Shown: positions 10,997 to 23,800 of the stretch, piece by piece
Layout of the letters: each line of letters starts with the position of its first letter
How positions within the stretch are numbered: the first letter of the stretch is position 1
Position numbers and translations under genes: made by a program
Notes under the pieces: generated by a model
What the model saw: only the letters and a program-made list of their open reading frames with translations
What the model was told of the DNA's origin: nothing
Databases searched by the model: none
Source: Pyropia yezoensis
Taxonomy: Eukaryota; Rhodophyta; Bangiophyceae; Bangiales; Bangiaceae
Direction: 5' to 3'
Length of the DNA stretch: 64,000 nucleotides
NCBI GenBank assembly: GCA_009829735.1
Contig: CM020620.1
Coordinates: 18,992,354-19,056,353 of the forward strand

Positions 10997-11242
10997 CTAC
11001 ACCCACGGGCTGAGCCGCTGGCCCAGGTACAGGCTGAGGACAGTGTCGTCCTCAATATCGTGGCTCTCCAGGGTGAGCGAGTCGTTGAGGTGGATGCCGC
11101 CGTGCATGAGCGCTTGGATGTACAGGTGGGGAGGGATGGTCACCATGGACTGCAGCTGCTGCCGCAGTTCCGCGATGGTCTCCCTTGGCTCGACGTCCAG
11201 CATGATGGTGCCTTCCTCAGGGGTCTCAACCCAGATGTTCAT
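10997..11242 (-). CDS. Free-standing ubiquitin-like (Ubl) protein without a di-Gly tail
   Basis: 81 aa. The ATG at 11242 starts exactly where the beta-grasp fold should start (MNIWVETPEEG, compare MQIFVKT in ubiquitin). Ubiquitin landmarks can be followed: TIMLDVEPRETIAELRQQL corresponds to strand 2 and helix 1, IPPHLYIQAL to the IPP-x-x-Q-x-L stretch, MHGGIHLNDSLTLESHDI to the LEDGRTLSDYNI stretch, and TVLSLYL to the last strand. It ends LGQRLSPWV, with no RGG or GG, so it cannot be conjugated as it stands. It may be a stand-alone binding module or the end of a longer gene with a missed upstream exon. The frame is open upstream to 11359 but has no other ATG. Confidence 0.8.
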   Translation of the reverse strand: MNIWVETPEEGTIMLDVEPRETIAELRQQLQSMVTIPPHLYIQALMHGGIHLNDSLTLESHDIEDDTVLSLYLGQRLSPWV

Positions 11243-14200
11243 CGTGACAGCAGCGGAAGTCGGCAAGGGCACCACAAGATACTTGGTCTGGCCTTGGCGG
11301 CAAGCGGGCCCACACCCCACAATCGGAACTGATCCCCGCCGTGCCGCGAACAGCCGCAACAGGAAACAATGCTAGCCGTGCGGGGCACCCACAGCACAAG
11401 AGACCGGCAGAGGGAAGTGGGGTGGGGCGGGAGGGTGGGCGAGAGAGGTGCACGTGGGGATGGGGGTGAGGGTGGGGAAGAGAGGATGTCGTGCCCGCAC
11501 TACCGAGTCCGCATGCACGAGGACACCGCCGTCGGCCTTAAATGGGCTGCGTGTCCAGAGCGGAGGAGGGGGGGAGGGCGGCCGAACGGCGGCGCCCCGT
11601 CTCCACGAGCAGCGTCCCGTCGCCGCCCGCGTGCGCGCGCTCTCACACCGCTGCTTGTGCCTGCAGAAGCCTCTCGGGAAACAGAGCGTGTCCAGGAAAA
11701 CCGCACGCGTCGCCAGCGGGCCCGCGGAAGCACCGGACACGCAACACGCTCCGCACGGCAGGCGGGGCGGCGGGGCTCGACTAGAAATGACAACAAAAGT
11801 GTGTGCTTCTCCCCACCCCCCTCGGCGTCACCCCTTCACGCCTCTCTCCCGTCGGGACCTTGGCCGGCGGGCGCGTCGGGCCCACCGGCCGCCCATCACT
11901 GCAGGCCAGCGCACACACCCGGTAGGGGAGTGGCGGTTAAGGGGGGCGTGGCGACGAGTTCGTCGTGTGCCCCCAGGTGGCGCCCCCCCTTCGGCCCCCC
12001 CTCCTGCCTGAACGGCCGCCTGTAGAGGACAGCGATGAGGCATGCGCGGGGGTGGGGTGCTCGCTGACCCCTAAGAAAAAAACAGTTGTGCGGCGAGGAG
12101 GGGGTGTGTGTGCAGCCCCAGGGGTGCGAGGCGTTGGGCCTGTGCTGTGTACATACAGTACACTCCCTCGCCGGGCGCCAGGTGGGGCTCCTGCCCAACG
12201 GCCTCCCACGCACGCCGGCGACAGCGGCGGCCGCGCACGTTGCGGTGGGGCTGTGTCTGTGATGCGCGAGAGGTGGGTGGGGGGGCGGGCGCGGAGGGGA
12301 GCGCGTCAGAAGCAGGCAAGGGGCGTGGCAGGGGCGCCGGTGGTGACTCGCCTCTGTCGAGGCCCCCTCTCCACGATAGCCACCGAGGCGGTCGCCTCGG
12401 GTGGGGCCTCTCGCGGCACGGGGCACGTTGTCATGCGGGGAGTTGGCCGGCTGGGCCGACGAGACGCCCCTAACCCGCCACTCCCCCCTCTCTCCCCCCT
12501 CAACAAGCCCCTCCATCCATGGCGCCGCCTCCCCCCCCACTTGCAGCCGCCGAGGCAAGCTCCCCCCGCCTGCCAAAGGACGCTTGGGCTGCGACGGGAT
12601 GGAGGGTGGTGTCGGGGCCTGGCAGGCGGTGGGGACGCCTGGCCACCGACGATGGGGGCGGCCAGCCAAGCGCCGCCGCGTTGGCTTGTTGACCAGGAGG
12701 GGCGGCGTGCAAGGGCGACTCGCCGGTGGCCACGCGGATTCCCTCCCCACCCCTTCCCCCCGGCTACACGAGGCGTGGCTGTCTTCCTTTTTAGCAGGTT
12801 CCCTGTTCTCTCGACTGACGGACGCCCGCCAGGACGAGACGCATCCACACTGGAGCCCTGAAGATTCGTCGTGTCCCCGTGGTTGCGCCGGGGGGTGTCA
12901 ACAACACTCGTTTTAACGGGCACCCTTACCGCCCAGACGCAACGCCCGTGGGATCAAGTCGGCGGGGGAGAGGGGGACACAAGGACAGGCAGCGGCAGCG
13001 GGATCGCCGCTCCCCGACACAGGGCGCGCTCAGCCGTCGGAGCTGTGTGTCTGCCACTGCCGCAGGCCCTGCCAGTAAGTGACGCGCGTCCTCGAGCGTC
13101 TCTGGCGCCCGCCGTAAAAAGACAGACGGGATCATCCCCTCCAGTGATTGGTCGAAGAGGGAGGGGTGAGCGACGCGATTCTTTCCCAGTTTGGACGGGG
13201 CCGGCGCGCTCGGGGAGGTCACACCCCTCCCCACGGTGGGGAGGGTGGCACCCCGACGCATTGGGGGCCCCTCGCGCAAGACGAGACCCAGACGTCCGAC
13301 GTGTCCCCGCCCGGAGGACCAAAAATGTTGCTCGCCGTGCCACCCACGGTTGACGCCGGACGCGCCACGGCAGCCACCCACAGGCAAAGACGATACAGCC
13401 GTTGCGGAGGCCATCCCCCCTACCCCACTGCATCGTCACCACGTGTCGGCCAGACGGGGGTGGAGTCGTGCCAGGCGTGGTGTGCCAGCCGACCCGTGCT
13501 TTAGAGAGAGGGGGGTCCTTGCTGGAGGAAATCCTCGGTGCCACAACAGCCCAGCTTGGCTTAGACGACACCCGGCACGAGAAAAGAAGCCCGACGAAGG
13601 CTCCCCACGGCTGGGATTCGTGCACGTCTACATATATCAATGGCAGGGTGCAAGTCCACGGAAGAGCGCTCCGGAGCCCCTCTTGGCGAGGGATCATCGC
13701 GAGACCACATGTCGTGCGAGAGCACAGGTCGTGCGGCTCGTGGGCTGGTGGAAAAAAACAAAAAAACTGGGTGGAGATGCGTGCCCAGACGATCCAGAGC
13801 GTCACTCATCAACCGAACGGTCAGAGATAGGAAGAACGGCGGTTCGTGGACCGCGGGCTCAGTGGCTCCCCCGAGGGGTCCCATGGGCTGGCGACGCGGG
13901 GCGGCACGGCGCGTGCTTTGGCTGTGTCCGCAGTGGTCATGCAAGGAACCCCCCGTACAGATGAAATCCACCGGAAAAGCAGGGAGCGGTCAACGCAGCG
14001 ACCGTCCCCCCCGCACGTCCCAGAGGCATATACGCTCCGCGTGCCTCCACGCGGCTGAGGCCGGTGGCGGGGCGCGAGCGGGACTGCAACAGCAGCTGCT
14101 GGTGTATGTAGGCACCATCATGGCTCATGATGCGGTCACTCCTGGCAGGCGTCCCCACCATCCCGTCCAGTCGGAAGAATTTATTCGCTTGGCCCCAGCC

Positions 14201-14865
14201 GCCAAGCCGCGTTCCACACCGCTCACTGCAGGGATCAGCGTGTGAGATGACACTGGTCCTCGGGGTACGTGGGGAGGGGGTGGCCCCCGGGGCCCAGAAG
14301 AGCGGCGGGGAAAGAAAACATGCTGGCATTGACTTGGGTGACTATCCGGCGTAGTCCTCAGCGTGTGGCTGTCGGCAGCCGGATCGCCTGCGCGGGAAGA
14401 GCGACTCGCGAGGCGGAGTCACCGCTCATGGCTGGGTCAACGGATCCTCTCGCGTGACGGATGAGTGACCAGGTTGACTCTGTTGCGAGGTCCGTGGGCT
14501 GGTCGAGCGGTGTCCTACAGCGAGATTTCCATGAGGTTCAGACGGCGTCTCGCGCACGAAGGCACCACCGGCAGACGCAGTATTTACATTCTGCGGAATG
14601 GAGAAAATACATCGTAATGAGGATAGAAAAAAATGGTCGTCTATTCCACAATCGGAATCGATGAGTAATGGGTATGGGTTTTAGCTCCACCGATAGACAT
14701 GCTCTTAACAGGTGATCACGTCGTGGAAAAAAAGAGGAGAGGACTACGAAGCAGGGGCCGCGGGGCGGCGCCCACAGCCGCCCCTTCGGCTCGCCTCCAT
14801 CCATCCTCGGCGGAGGAGCCCCCCCCCGCGCCCTCCCGGCCGCGGGGGCCCGGCCGGGCGCACCC
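11243..14865. other. 3.6 kb with no recognisable gene
   Basis: High G+C, fewer homopolymers than elsewhere, many overlapping open frames in all six frames and no domain or convincing codon pattern. The longest (12,954-13,805 minus; 11,965-12,861 plus) look like chance. An A+T-richer island lies at about 14,570-14,720 with an imperfect palindrome around ACATTC-TGCG-GAATGG. It may be decayed coding or old repeat DNA. Confidence 0.4.
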
Positions 14866-15558
14866 TCAGCTGGAAGGCGCCGGCGCCTTGGGCGCCGTCG
14901 CCAGCTGCCCCCCCCCCCCTTCCACACCGGGCGGGTCGCCCGCCGCGGCAGCCGCCCGCGCCGCCGCGTCGGCAGCGGCCCCTGCTCTGTCCACCTCGGC
15001 CACGCCGACGGGTGTCGCCGGCCGCGACACCATCTCTGTATCCGACGCGGCCGCGCCGTCGGCGGCGGTCGCGTCGATGGGCGTTGTGGCCATTGGCGAC
15101 GCCGTCGACGATGGCGGCGGCGGCGCCGCTGCCGCTGCCGCTGCCGCCGCCGACACAGGTGCCGCCAGCGGCGATGCCGCCGCCGCCACCTGGGGCGCCG
15201 CGCCCGTCACTGCACCCGCCGCCGTCCCCGGCGCGGCCACCGGCACGCCCGCGGGCGAGTCTGCCGGCACGGCGCCCCGCCCGCGCGCTCCCTCCACCCC
15301 TCCCGGCACGTCCCCTCCGCCAGCCACCCGGACCGGGCCGCCGCCCCCCACCAACGCCACCGCCCGGGCCTTGCCGCCCGCCGACGCCAGCTGCGGCGGC
15401 GGCGACGCCTCTCGCCCCCGCTTGACGCCAGTCAATGGCAGCGCCGGCGCCGGTGCCGGCGCCGGCGCGGCCACCACTCCCCCCGCGGGCGGCGGTGGCG
15501 CGGCACGGCTTGCCTCGACGGCAACGGCGGCCGCCGCCGCGGGGGGGGCGCCACCACC

Positions 15559-15590
<32 letters not shown>

Positions 15591-16906
15591 TGACGCAGAT
15601 GGGCAACCCCGGGGCGGCCACCCCTCCCGTCGGTGCCGCCACCAAGGATGGCGCAAACGGGGCGTCCCCGCCCCCCCCCGGCGGGCACCCCCCCCGCCCT
15701 CCCCCCCCCCCCAGGTGGGCGGCGTTACCCGCATCCACGCCTGACGGCGGGGTGCCCCCCCCGACGCCCGGGGGCAGCCCCCCCCCCCCAACCCCCCCTC
15801 CGCCCGTCGTGGGGTCCAGCCCTCCCCCCCCCCCGCCGCCGCCCGGTGCGGCCGCCACCACCGCCTCTGGGCCGAGCGTGCGTTCGAGGTAGGCGTCGAG
15901 GAGCGCCGCCACCCGCCGGGAGACGCCGTCGGCCGTTGGGGGCACCCCCCCCCCGGGGGTCCGCCGCCGCCCCCCGCCACCCCCCAGAGCTGCGGTCCCG
16001 GTCCCCCCCCCCGCCCCCCCCGCCCATGCCACTCCCCCCGTCGCTGTCACTGCCGCTGCAGCTGCCGCTCAGCCCCCCCCCGCCGCCGCCCCCCCCCCGG
16101 CGGCGACGGGGACGCAGGCGGAGGGAGCCGCTGAGCGCGTCCACCCCCCCCCCCATCCCCCCGCCGGCCGCGCCGCCGGCCGCGCGTCGCGGGCTCGCCG
16201 GCACCCCCGGCGCGCGGGGCGGCTTGGCCCGCGCCGCCGCCGACAGCCCCGGCGGCGGCGTCGATGGTGCAGGCGACGGCCGCCCCGACCGGAGGGACCA
16301 GTCGTGGACGGTGGCTCGGAGCGCCGACAGGGGCGCGTCGTCCTCCTCATCGCCGGGCGGCGGGGAGGGCGTGCGGGAGGGCGGCAGCGGCAGCGGCGTG
16401 GTGGTGGTGGAGGGGATGGTGGTGGTGGTGGTGGTGGTGGTGGAGGTACTCGTGCCCCCCAGGGGGGGGGGGGGCGCCCCCGCCGAGCCGCCCCCGGGGC
16501 CAAGCGGCGGCCGCGGAGGGGGCGTGGGGGGCGGCGCCGCCGCCGCAGCGGAAATGGGCATGGACGGTGTCGGCGGCAGCGGCAGGGGGGGGGGGCCGAC
16601 GCCACGGCCGCCGGGGAACGCCGCCGCCGCCATCCCTGGAGGTGCTGGCAGAGGGGCGGCAGGCGCCGCCGTCACCGCTGCCGCCGGGCCGGCTGGGCCG
16701 GCTGGACCAGCCGCCCCACCCGTCGCCACTTGCGGGGCCGAGCCGCCCGCCGCCGACGGCACCGCGGCCGGCATAGGGACGGCGGCGGCGGGCGCGGCGG
16801 CGGCTCCCCCCCCCCCAGCAGCGCCTGTGCCAGGGGCGCCCCCGTCGGCGGGCGCCGCGGGGGGTGCCCGCCCGGCGGCCGCCGACGGCGCCGCGTGGGT
16901 GGCCAT
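14866..16906 (-). CDS. Hypothetical Ala/Gly/Pro-rich protein; frame uncertain
   Basis: Two overlapping minus-strand frames (15,725-16,906 starting MATHAAPSAAAG, and 14,866-16,050) together look like one long low-complexity protein. The change of frame falls near a poly-C region around 15,990-16,020 and could be an intron, an assembly slip or a real indel. Patches with ordinary composition support coding on this strand: APLSALRATVHDWSLRSG in the first frame; VSRRVAALLDAYLERTLG (an amphipathic helix) and LTGVKRGREASPP (possible nuclear signal) in the second. No family recognised. The plus strand is also open through much of this region, so the strand itself is not certain. Confidence 0.35.
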
Positions 16907-19900
16907 GCGCCCCTACCCCCGCCGCCGGGTGCTCCCCCCGCGACCCGCCCCCCCCCTTTCTTCCGCTCCTCCCCCACCGCCGCCCGCCGCCGCTGCCCTC
17001 TGCTCCACACAGCGCGGGAGGGGGCGAGCGGCAGCGGCGGCGTCTGGGTACGGGCGCTGGTCGGGGGTCGCGTCGCGTCGAGTCGCGTCGAGCCGCGTCA
17101 GGCAGGGGGTGACCAGCTCCGCGTCGGGGGGGAGGAGTGGCGGCCTGCCGCCCAGAGCGGCACGGCACGTCACCCGGGCAAGAGGGCCCCCCCCCCACGG
17201 GAGTAGCAAGGGGAAAGGGAGGAATAGAGCGATGGGGAAGGGGGGGAAGAGGCCAACGCGTTGCGTCGGCTGCGCCGCCAACGGTGGCGACCGCACCACA
17301 CCAGCGGCAATAGAGGCGCGCCCACGCCGACGTGGCCGACCGAGCTGGGTGTGGAAGCGAGTAAGAGGGCAGGGAAAGACGGGACAGAGGGGGGGAGGGG
17401 ACAAAGAGGAAGCGGGGACCGGGGGACAATGCCGCGCGACCAACGGGGACCCCGCCCCGCACGTACCGTCGGAGCGACCGGCCGGTCGCTGCCGCGGCCG
17501 GGGCCCACCGCCACACCCCCACCGGCCGCGCGGCCCGCAGCCGGGGCGCCGCCGCGCCCGCGCGTCCACGCGGCGGCCGGCGCGCGCGGCGCGTGCGCGT
17601 AGAGCGGGAGGGATGGGATTGGGGGGGGGGCGGGGGGGGGGGAGGAAGAAGAGGGGGATAGCGGGGACGCAGGGGGGGCGGATGGAGCGAGCGCGGGAGG
17701 GCGCGGGAGGGGGGGGGTCGGTAGGGCGGCAGAGGGGCGAGAGGGTGAGAAGGGGGGGGGGGTGAGCGGTGGGGGGGGCGGGCGGGGCCGTGGCGCCGGC
17801 ACCGCGATCGCGAGGGCGCCCACGCGGCGGGTGAATAGCGGCCGCCCACGCGGCGGCCGTGGGGACGGGACGCCTTTTTCAGAGCACCTCCAACCAAATT
17901 AGTTACCAGCCCGACAAAAAAAAAACCTTCCGAAAGATTCGAATAGGTATTCCACGCTGGGCGTGTATTCTTTGGATCGCAACAGGGAACGCAGGAGTGT
18001 CCTGGAGAAGATACAGAACAGAACGTGTCCCACACCACGGGAACCCTCATAAGTACAACCCACACCCTCGGGCGTACACGAACCCGACCAATACAAGCAA
18101 ACGCCACCCCGAGGTCCCTCGCCATCGGCCACCCCGAGGTCCCTCGCCATCGGCCAACCCGCACTCGCTGGTGCAACCATCCACCGTCGCCGTCGCTCGC
18201 TACTCAACCATGCGACCCGCATCACGTACCTCGCACCACAAAGCAGCCGCACGTCGCGGCCGGCCGCCACTTACCTGCCCCGCCCAAGAACTGCGCCCCC
18301 TCCAGCTCCTCGGTAGCGCATCAGCAGGGGTGGGACGCGCAGAGATAGGGTGCAGCCGGGCGGCCACTCGCTGTGACCAACAGTGGCGCTCCTCGCCCCC
18401 GCAACAGTTGGCGGCTGCGGAGGCGGAGAAGACGCCCGCGTTGAACAGCCGTCCCCGCCTGAGGGCGCCCCACCCCAAGCATCGGCGGCTTGCGCCACCC
18501 CGCTGCTGCAAAGGCGGGCGACGCCCACACAAAGGGGCCGTGGGGACGCACCCAGGAGGTAGAAGCGGTCCAAGGCGGCACGGAGAGGTGGCGGGGTGGC
18601 CACTCGCCGCCGCCCTCGACGGCGTGACGAGGCGCCGGGTCTGGTGGCGCTGGTGGTAGCGGTGGAGAGGTCCGCGCTGACGGGCCGCCGCCACCCATGG
18701 GCCCCCGCGACCGACAGGGCGGCGGCGACTCGGATACCATGCACGCACGAGTTTTGGTTTTAAATAGGGGTGCTTTTGATTATCCATTAGCTCATCGCGG
18801 ACTACATAAAAACTTTCAAAACATTGGAATGTTTCCTCCTCTCCCACGTAGGAGTCTGCGGAGAGAGCGGCGTCCTCTCGCATGACTGCGGTCGTCGGAC
18901 CTCCAAGAGGTACACTTATGATGGGAACATATTTACAATGGTGGAGAGGGACCGCAGAGGGGGGTGAGGAGGTGGCACCATCTGGAACTGAAAGGCAGCG
19001 TCGCGCGGCTCCCGCATGTGAGCGAGGAAGGGCGGAGCGAGAGAAGAGATTGTGGGGGGGGGGGAAAGGCCCCTTATCTTGAATGAATGGGTGAGGATTC
19101 GAGGGGAGCGAGGGCATGGGGTGCGGCGGAGGGGGTCGCGGCCGTCACACCACCTACCCTTCCGCCCCTACGCGATAAGAACAAACGCAGAATGGGGCAG
19201 AGGGCTTCAGCAGCTCCCGCCGCCCCGTCAGTCGTGGGATCCCGCCGCATCGTCAGTCGTGGGTCCCCGGCGGAGGCCGTATGCCGCCCCCGCCATTGCA
19301 GCGGGGCCTGTACCGCACGTGCCGGGGCGGGGGCGCCGGGTCCGCCGCCGACAGGAGGCGGGGGCCTCGACGCGGCCAGCGGGGTGGCGGCGGCGCTCGT
19401 GGACGCGCTAAATGGTGCAGGGGGGGGGTGGCAGCGGCCGCATAGGTGGTCACTCTGCCCCCTCCGTGGCAGTACGGCGGCTGGGATCCCGAAGGCGGGC
19501 GCTTCCGCCAGTGCTCCCGCCGCCCCGCATGCCGCCGCGAGTGCGGGCGGCCGAGAGGTAGCTGCGGCTGGCGTCGACGCGGGGGCCGCGGCAGTGGTGT
19601 TCGTGGCCGTCACGGTGGGGACAGGCGGCGGTGGTGGCGTCGGTGGCGGCGGCGTCGTCGGCGGCTGTGCCCGCGACGCTCTGCCCCCGTCGCCCTCTTC
19701 CCACCTGGCTACGGTCTTCCAGGACCTTTGGGCGCCTGGCTACGGCGGGACCGATGATCCGCATACAGATCAATTATTACTAAACTGTTAAGGCGCGACA
19801 GCGACCATCCAGGCCGCCTGGCTACGGACCTTCCCTTCAACCTTCACATGTACTGAGACACACGCGAAGAGAGACTCCCCCACCATCGCTCATTCACACA

Positions 19901-20849
19901 CACCCCTGGTCGGCAAGGAGCGCATCCGCTGCCTCGCAAGGCACGTCCCTCGGCACCGCTGGCAGTTGAACACATTATTAATAGTGACCGCGGCTTTTCC
20001 AGGGGTGATGCGCCTCTAAACTGAATAGCAAGGCCAGGACTGCCCCCTCCACACCAACATCAAGCGGTAGTGGTAGTACTGATGCAGGAAAGCGGCTCGT
20101 CTACGAGGTTAGAGGCCTTTAAGGGGGCATGGACACACGCGAGGGGGGCGGTCTGCGTCCGGCGAGGTAGGGAACTGTTTTTTTTGTCACGGACGGTTGA
20201 TGGCTCGTGACAACGAACATCTATCGGTTCTGTTATTTTACAGTACCAAACACCAATTCAGTAGTGTCCGAATCACCCCTGCGCGGCGGGGTGGCAACAG
20301 CGACCCCTGCGCAGTGAGTATAAATCCGTTTACCTTATGTTCTCCGCAAAACGGCACTCACGGGGTCGTGAGGGCCTGCTTACAGAAGCCGACCCCCCCA
20401 CAGAGGCCGTAAACGCCGCTTTGCACGGATCGTAAGGTACACGGTTTTAGTCCCACTGCGCTGGCAATCGGCGGACGTTCCTGCGACTTCCGACACGACG
20501 GATGACCCGGGATACCTACCTCGGGGGATGGCCCCTTCGCTGTCCGTCCTTGCTGTCCGGCTGGCTGTAGCAGGGCGCGCAGCACATGTGCACAGGGGCC
20601 GCTGACAAGGGTGCCAGCTCACGATGTCACGACGGGGGGGGAGTTCCCCACCCCACACGCCCGCAGCACCCCCCAGAGTCATCGGCAACGCGGCCTTTGG
20701 GGCCACGGCCCACGGGCGCAGCGCCCAGTCCTCCTCGTCCCGTCCGTCCCCTCCGCCCCTGAGCACGTCCTCCCCCCGCCCATATCCCCACACCGTCTTT
20801 GCGGCGGTGCAACATCCCCGGCCTCCCCCCCCCCCTTCCCGCCGCCGGA
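16907..20849. other. 3.9 kb intergenic: G-rich simple sequence, then mixed DNA with A+T islands
   Basis: 16.9-17.8 kb is G-rich on the plus strand with short repeats (GTCGCGTCGA-type near 17,070). At about 18,104-18,153 a 25 bp unit (GCCACCCCGAGGTCCCTCGC plus 5 bases) occurs twice in tandem. A+T-richer islands lie at 18,755-18,840 and 18,915-18,960. Between 19,705 and 19,830 the word CCTGGCTACGG occurs three times. A run TTTTTTTT lies near 20,178. No gene is supportable; the open frames at 19.1-19.8 kb on both strands are compositionally empty. Confidence 0.4.
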
Positions 20850-23800
20850 ATGGACCCTCCCGGCGGGTGCCCCCCCAGCAGTGGCAGCCGCGGCGGCGGT
20901 TGTGGCGGCCGCACCGGTGGCAGCAGCAGCGGCGGCGGCGCCGACGGCGGCGCCGACGGCGGCACTGCGGCCGCCGCGGCCGCGGCGGCCACGGCCGCGG
21001 GAACGGGCACGCCGCCGCCCACTTCCCCGCCCCGCGGGGGCGACCGCCCGCCCCACGGGCCACTGGCGCTGCTGCCGGCGGCAACGTTGGATAGTTCCGA
21101 CAGCGAGGCGGGGAACCCCTGGTGGGCATCCCTCCCGCCGTCGCCCGACGCCGCCGCCGCGCCCGCCGTCGACGCCGCCGCCGCCGCCGCCGTCGACGCC
21201 GCCGCTGCCGCCGCCGCCGCCGTCGACGCCGCCGCTGCCACCGCCGATACTGCCGCTGCCGCCGCTGCCGCCTCCGATACTGCCGCTGCCGCCGCTGCTG
21301 CCGCAGCCACCGCCACGGCTGCCCCCGCTGCTGAAGCCGCGGACACCTTTGCGGCTGGCGGCGTTACGCCCCGCCCCTCCTCCCCGCCCCCACCCCAGGC
21401 GGGGAGCCCCGCGGCGGCCGTCGTCGACACCCCCCGCGCCCCGCCGCCGTCGGCGTCGTCGTCGCCGCCGCGGTCGGACGGGGGCAGCACCTCTAGTGTG
21501 GAGTACGAGGAGTGGGTGGAGGTGACGGGCCCGTCGAGGGGGCTCCGCTGGGGGGGGCTCAGCGCCACGGCGATGGCGCTTGGGGAGGACTCGGACGATG
21601 ACCCCGCCACCCCCACCAGTCTCCACGACAGCAGCAGCGGGGACGATGGCGGCGGCAGCGGCGGGGGGGGGGGTGCGGCCGCCACCGCCGAGGCCGCCGC
21701 GACCGCCGACGCGACAGGGGGGGCGGCGTCCCCGCGTCAGCGCCCGCTATCGTCGTCGGTGGCGGGCGCTGGGCCGGCTGGCATGGGCGGCAGCGGTGGC
21801 GGCGGCGGCGGCGGCGGCGGCGGTGGCCGTTCCGGCAGCGGTGGCGGCGGAGGCAGTGACGGCGGCGGCGGTGGCGGCGGGGACGGTGGCGAGGGTGGTG
21901 GTGTGGGGGACCGCCGCCGCGACCGGCGGGAGCGGCGGCGCAACGCGATGCCCGCCGCAACGGTCGCGCGGATCGCGGCGGACGTGGCGCAGCTGCGGCG
22001 GGAGCGGCTGCCGTTTGTGGCCGTTGCGTGGGATGTGGCCGCCCCGTCGCGTGTGCGTGCGCTGGTGGTGGGGCCCCTCGAGACGCCCTATGCTGTACGT
22101 TGATGAATCGGCGGGGTGGGGGGGCGGATTCCATGGCGAGCGGAGGCGAGGTGCATGGGAAGGAGGGGCGGAGGGGGGGCGGGGGGATCGGAGTCTACTC
22201 GCTTGGGGAGCTTGCGCCAGCGAGGCCGCCGAGAAGGGCCCTCGCCGTTGGGGGCGTGCCGATGCACGGCGAGCCGGCGGACAGGGCCTCAGAGCTAACG
22301 CGCCAACGCCGTCTGGGAGCCCACCTCGGCCACGAGCACTCCCGCCCTTGCTCCTTGGGCGCTGCCGCCCCCGCCTCCCTTCCCCTTGGCGTGCGCCTCC
22401 CCCTCCCCACCCCCGGGCCCTCGTGCTCGCCACCCACCCACCTCCCTGGTACACACACCTACGCACGCCCCCGCAGGGTGGCCTCTTCCGCTTTGAGATC
22501 CGCATCCCCCCCGACTACCCCGTGCGCCCGCCGCGGGTCTTTCTGGCCACCCCCGCCCCCCCGGGGGTGGCGGCGGCGGGCACCCGCCTCCACCCGCACC
22601 TCCCGTTGCGGCCGGGCGGGCGGGTCATCCACCCGGTCCTCTGTGAGGGCGCGTGGTCGCCCGCCGAGTCCCTCCGCGGTGTCCTCCTCTGCTTGCAGGC
22701 GCTGCTTAACGCGCGGCGGGGGCACCCAGAGCTGGGCGTGCGCCCCGTCAGGGAAGACAGCAGCGGCGGCGACGGGTGGCGGGGGGGGTGGGGGGGGGGG
22801 TGGGGGGGGGGCGCCGCGGCGGGTACCGCCGGCTCAGGGGCTCCCGCAAACAGCGGAGCGGCGGCATTGGGGGTGGCGGCGGGGGCGGGGGCGGGGGTGG
22901 GGGCAGGGGCGGGGGCGGGGGCGCCCGTCGGGGGCGCCCCCTCCCCTCCCCACCCCCCCCCCGGAGTCATCACCGACGCCTCGACCGCGGCGGCGACCGC
23001 CACCTGCCTGTCGTGGGCGGTGGTGGAGGCCGTGTCGCCCGCCGCGTTGCGGGCGTCCCCGCTGGCCGCCCCCATCGTCCGCGCCTTCCTCCTCTTTCAC
23101 GACACCTACGTCGCCGCCGCCAGCGCGGGCGAGGCGTACGAGCAGGCGTGCGCGGGGCAGGGCGGCGGCGCCGCCGGCGCGGCCACGCTGTGGGCCGCCC
23201 TCCGCGCCAACCTGGCCGCCGCCCACGACCGGCTGCTGGCGGCGGTGCTGGAGCCCGGGTGGTCCTTTCGACCGTCGGCGTCGGGGGGTGCCGCCCCGTT
23301 CGGGGCGGCGGCCACCGCCGCCCTCGTCGCCGAGGCGGCCGCGCTCGCCGCGCAACCCCTCGCGGGGGTGTTGTCCGCCGCACCCCGCTCTCCCAGTGCG
23401 CCCTACGTGTGGGACGCGGTGGTGGTGGTGACGGTGGGCGCCACGGCGTCTGCCGCTTGGGGCTGCGAGGAGGGGGGCGACGACGACACGGACGGCGCCG
23501 CCGCCACCGTCGTCCTGCCCGTCGAGGTGGTGGCCGCGGCAGACCACCCGGCGACGGCGCCGTTTGTGCGCTTTGCCCCAGCGTCGGGGGTGTGGCACCC
23601 CAACGTGTCGCCCGTGGGGGGCGTGCCCGCGGTGGGCGCCGCGGTCGGCGCGGCAGCAGAGGAGGAGGCAGAGGCTAAGTTGGGGGCGGGGGGGTTGGGG
23701 TGGGTGGACGGGAGCGCCGGCCCGGCGGCGGCGGCGGCAGCGGTAGGCACCGTGGCGGGCACCCTCGCGGCGGTTGCGCGGCTGCTCGCGTCGCCAGACC

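Noticed and set aside
12954-13805. 283-codon minus-strand frame in the gene-poor region
   Set aside because: Composition unremarkable but no motif, no homologue I can recall, and competing frames of similar length on the other strand.
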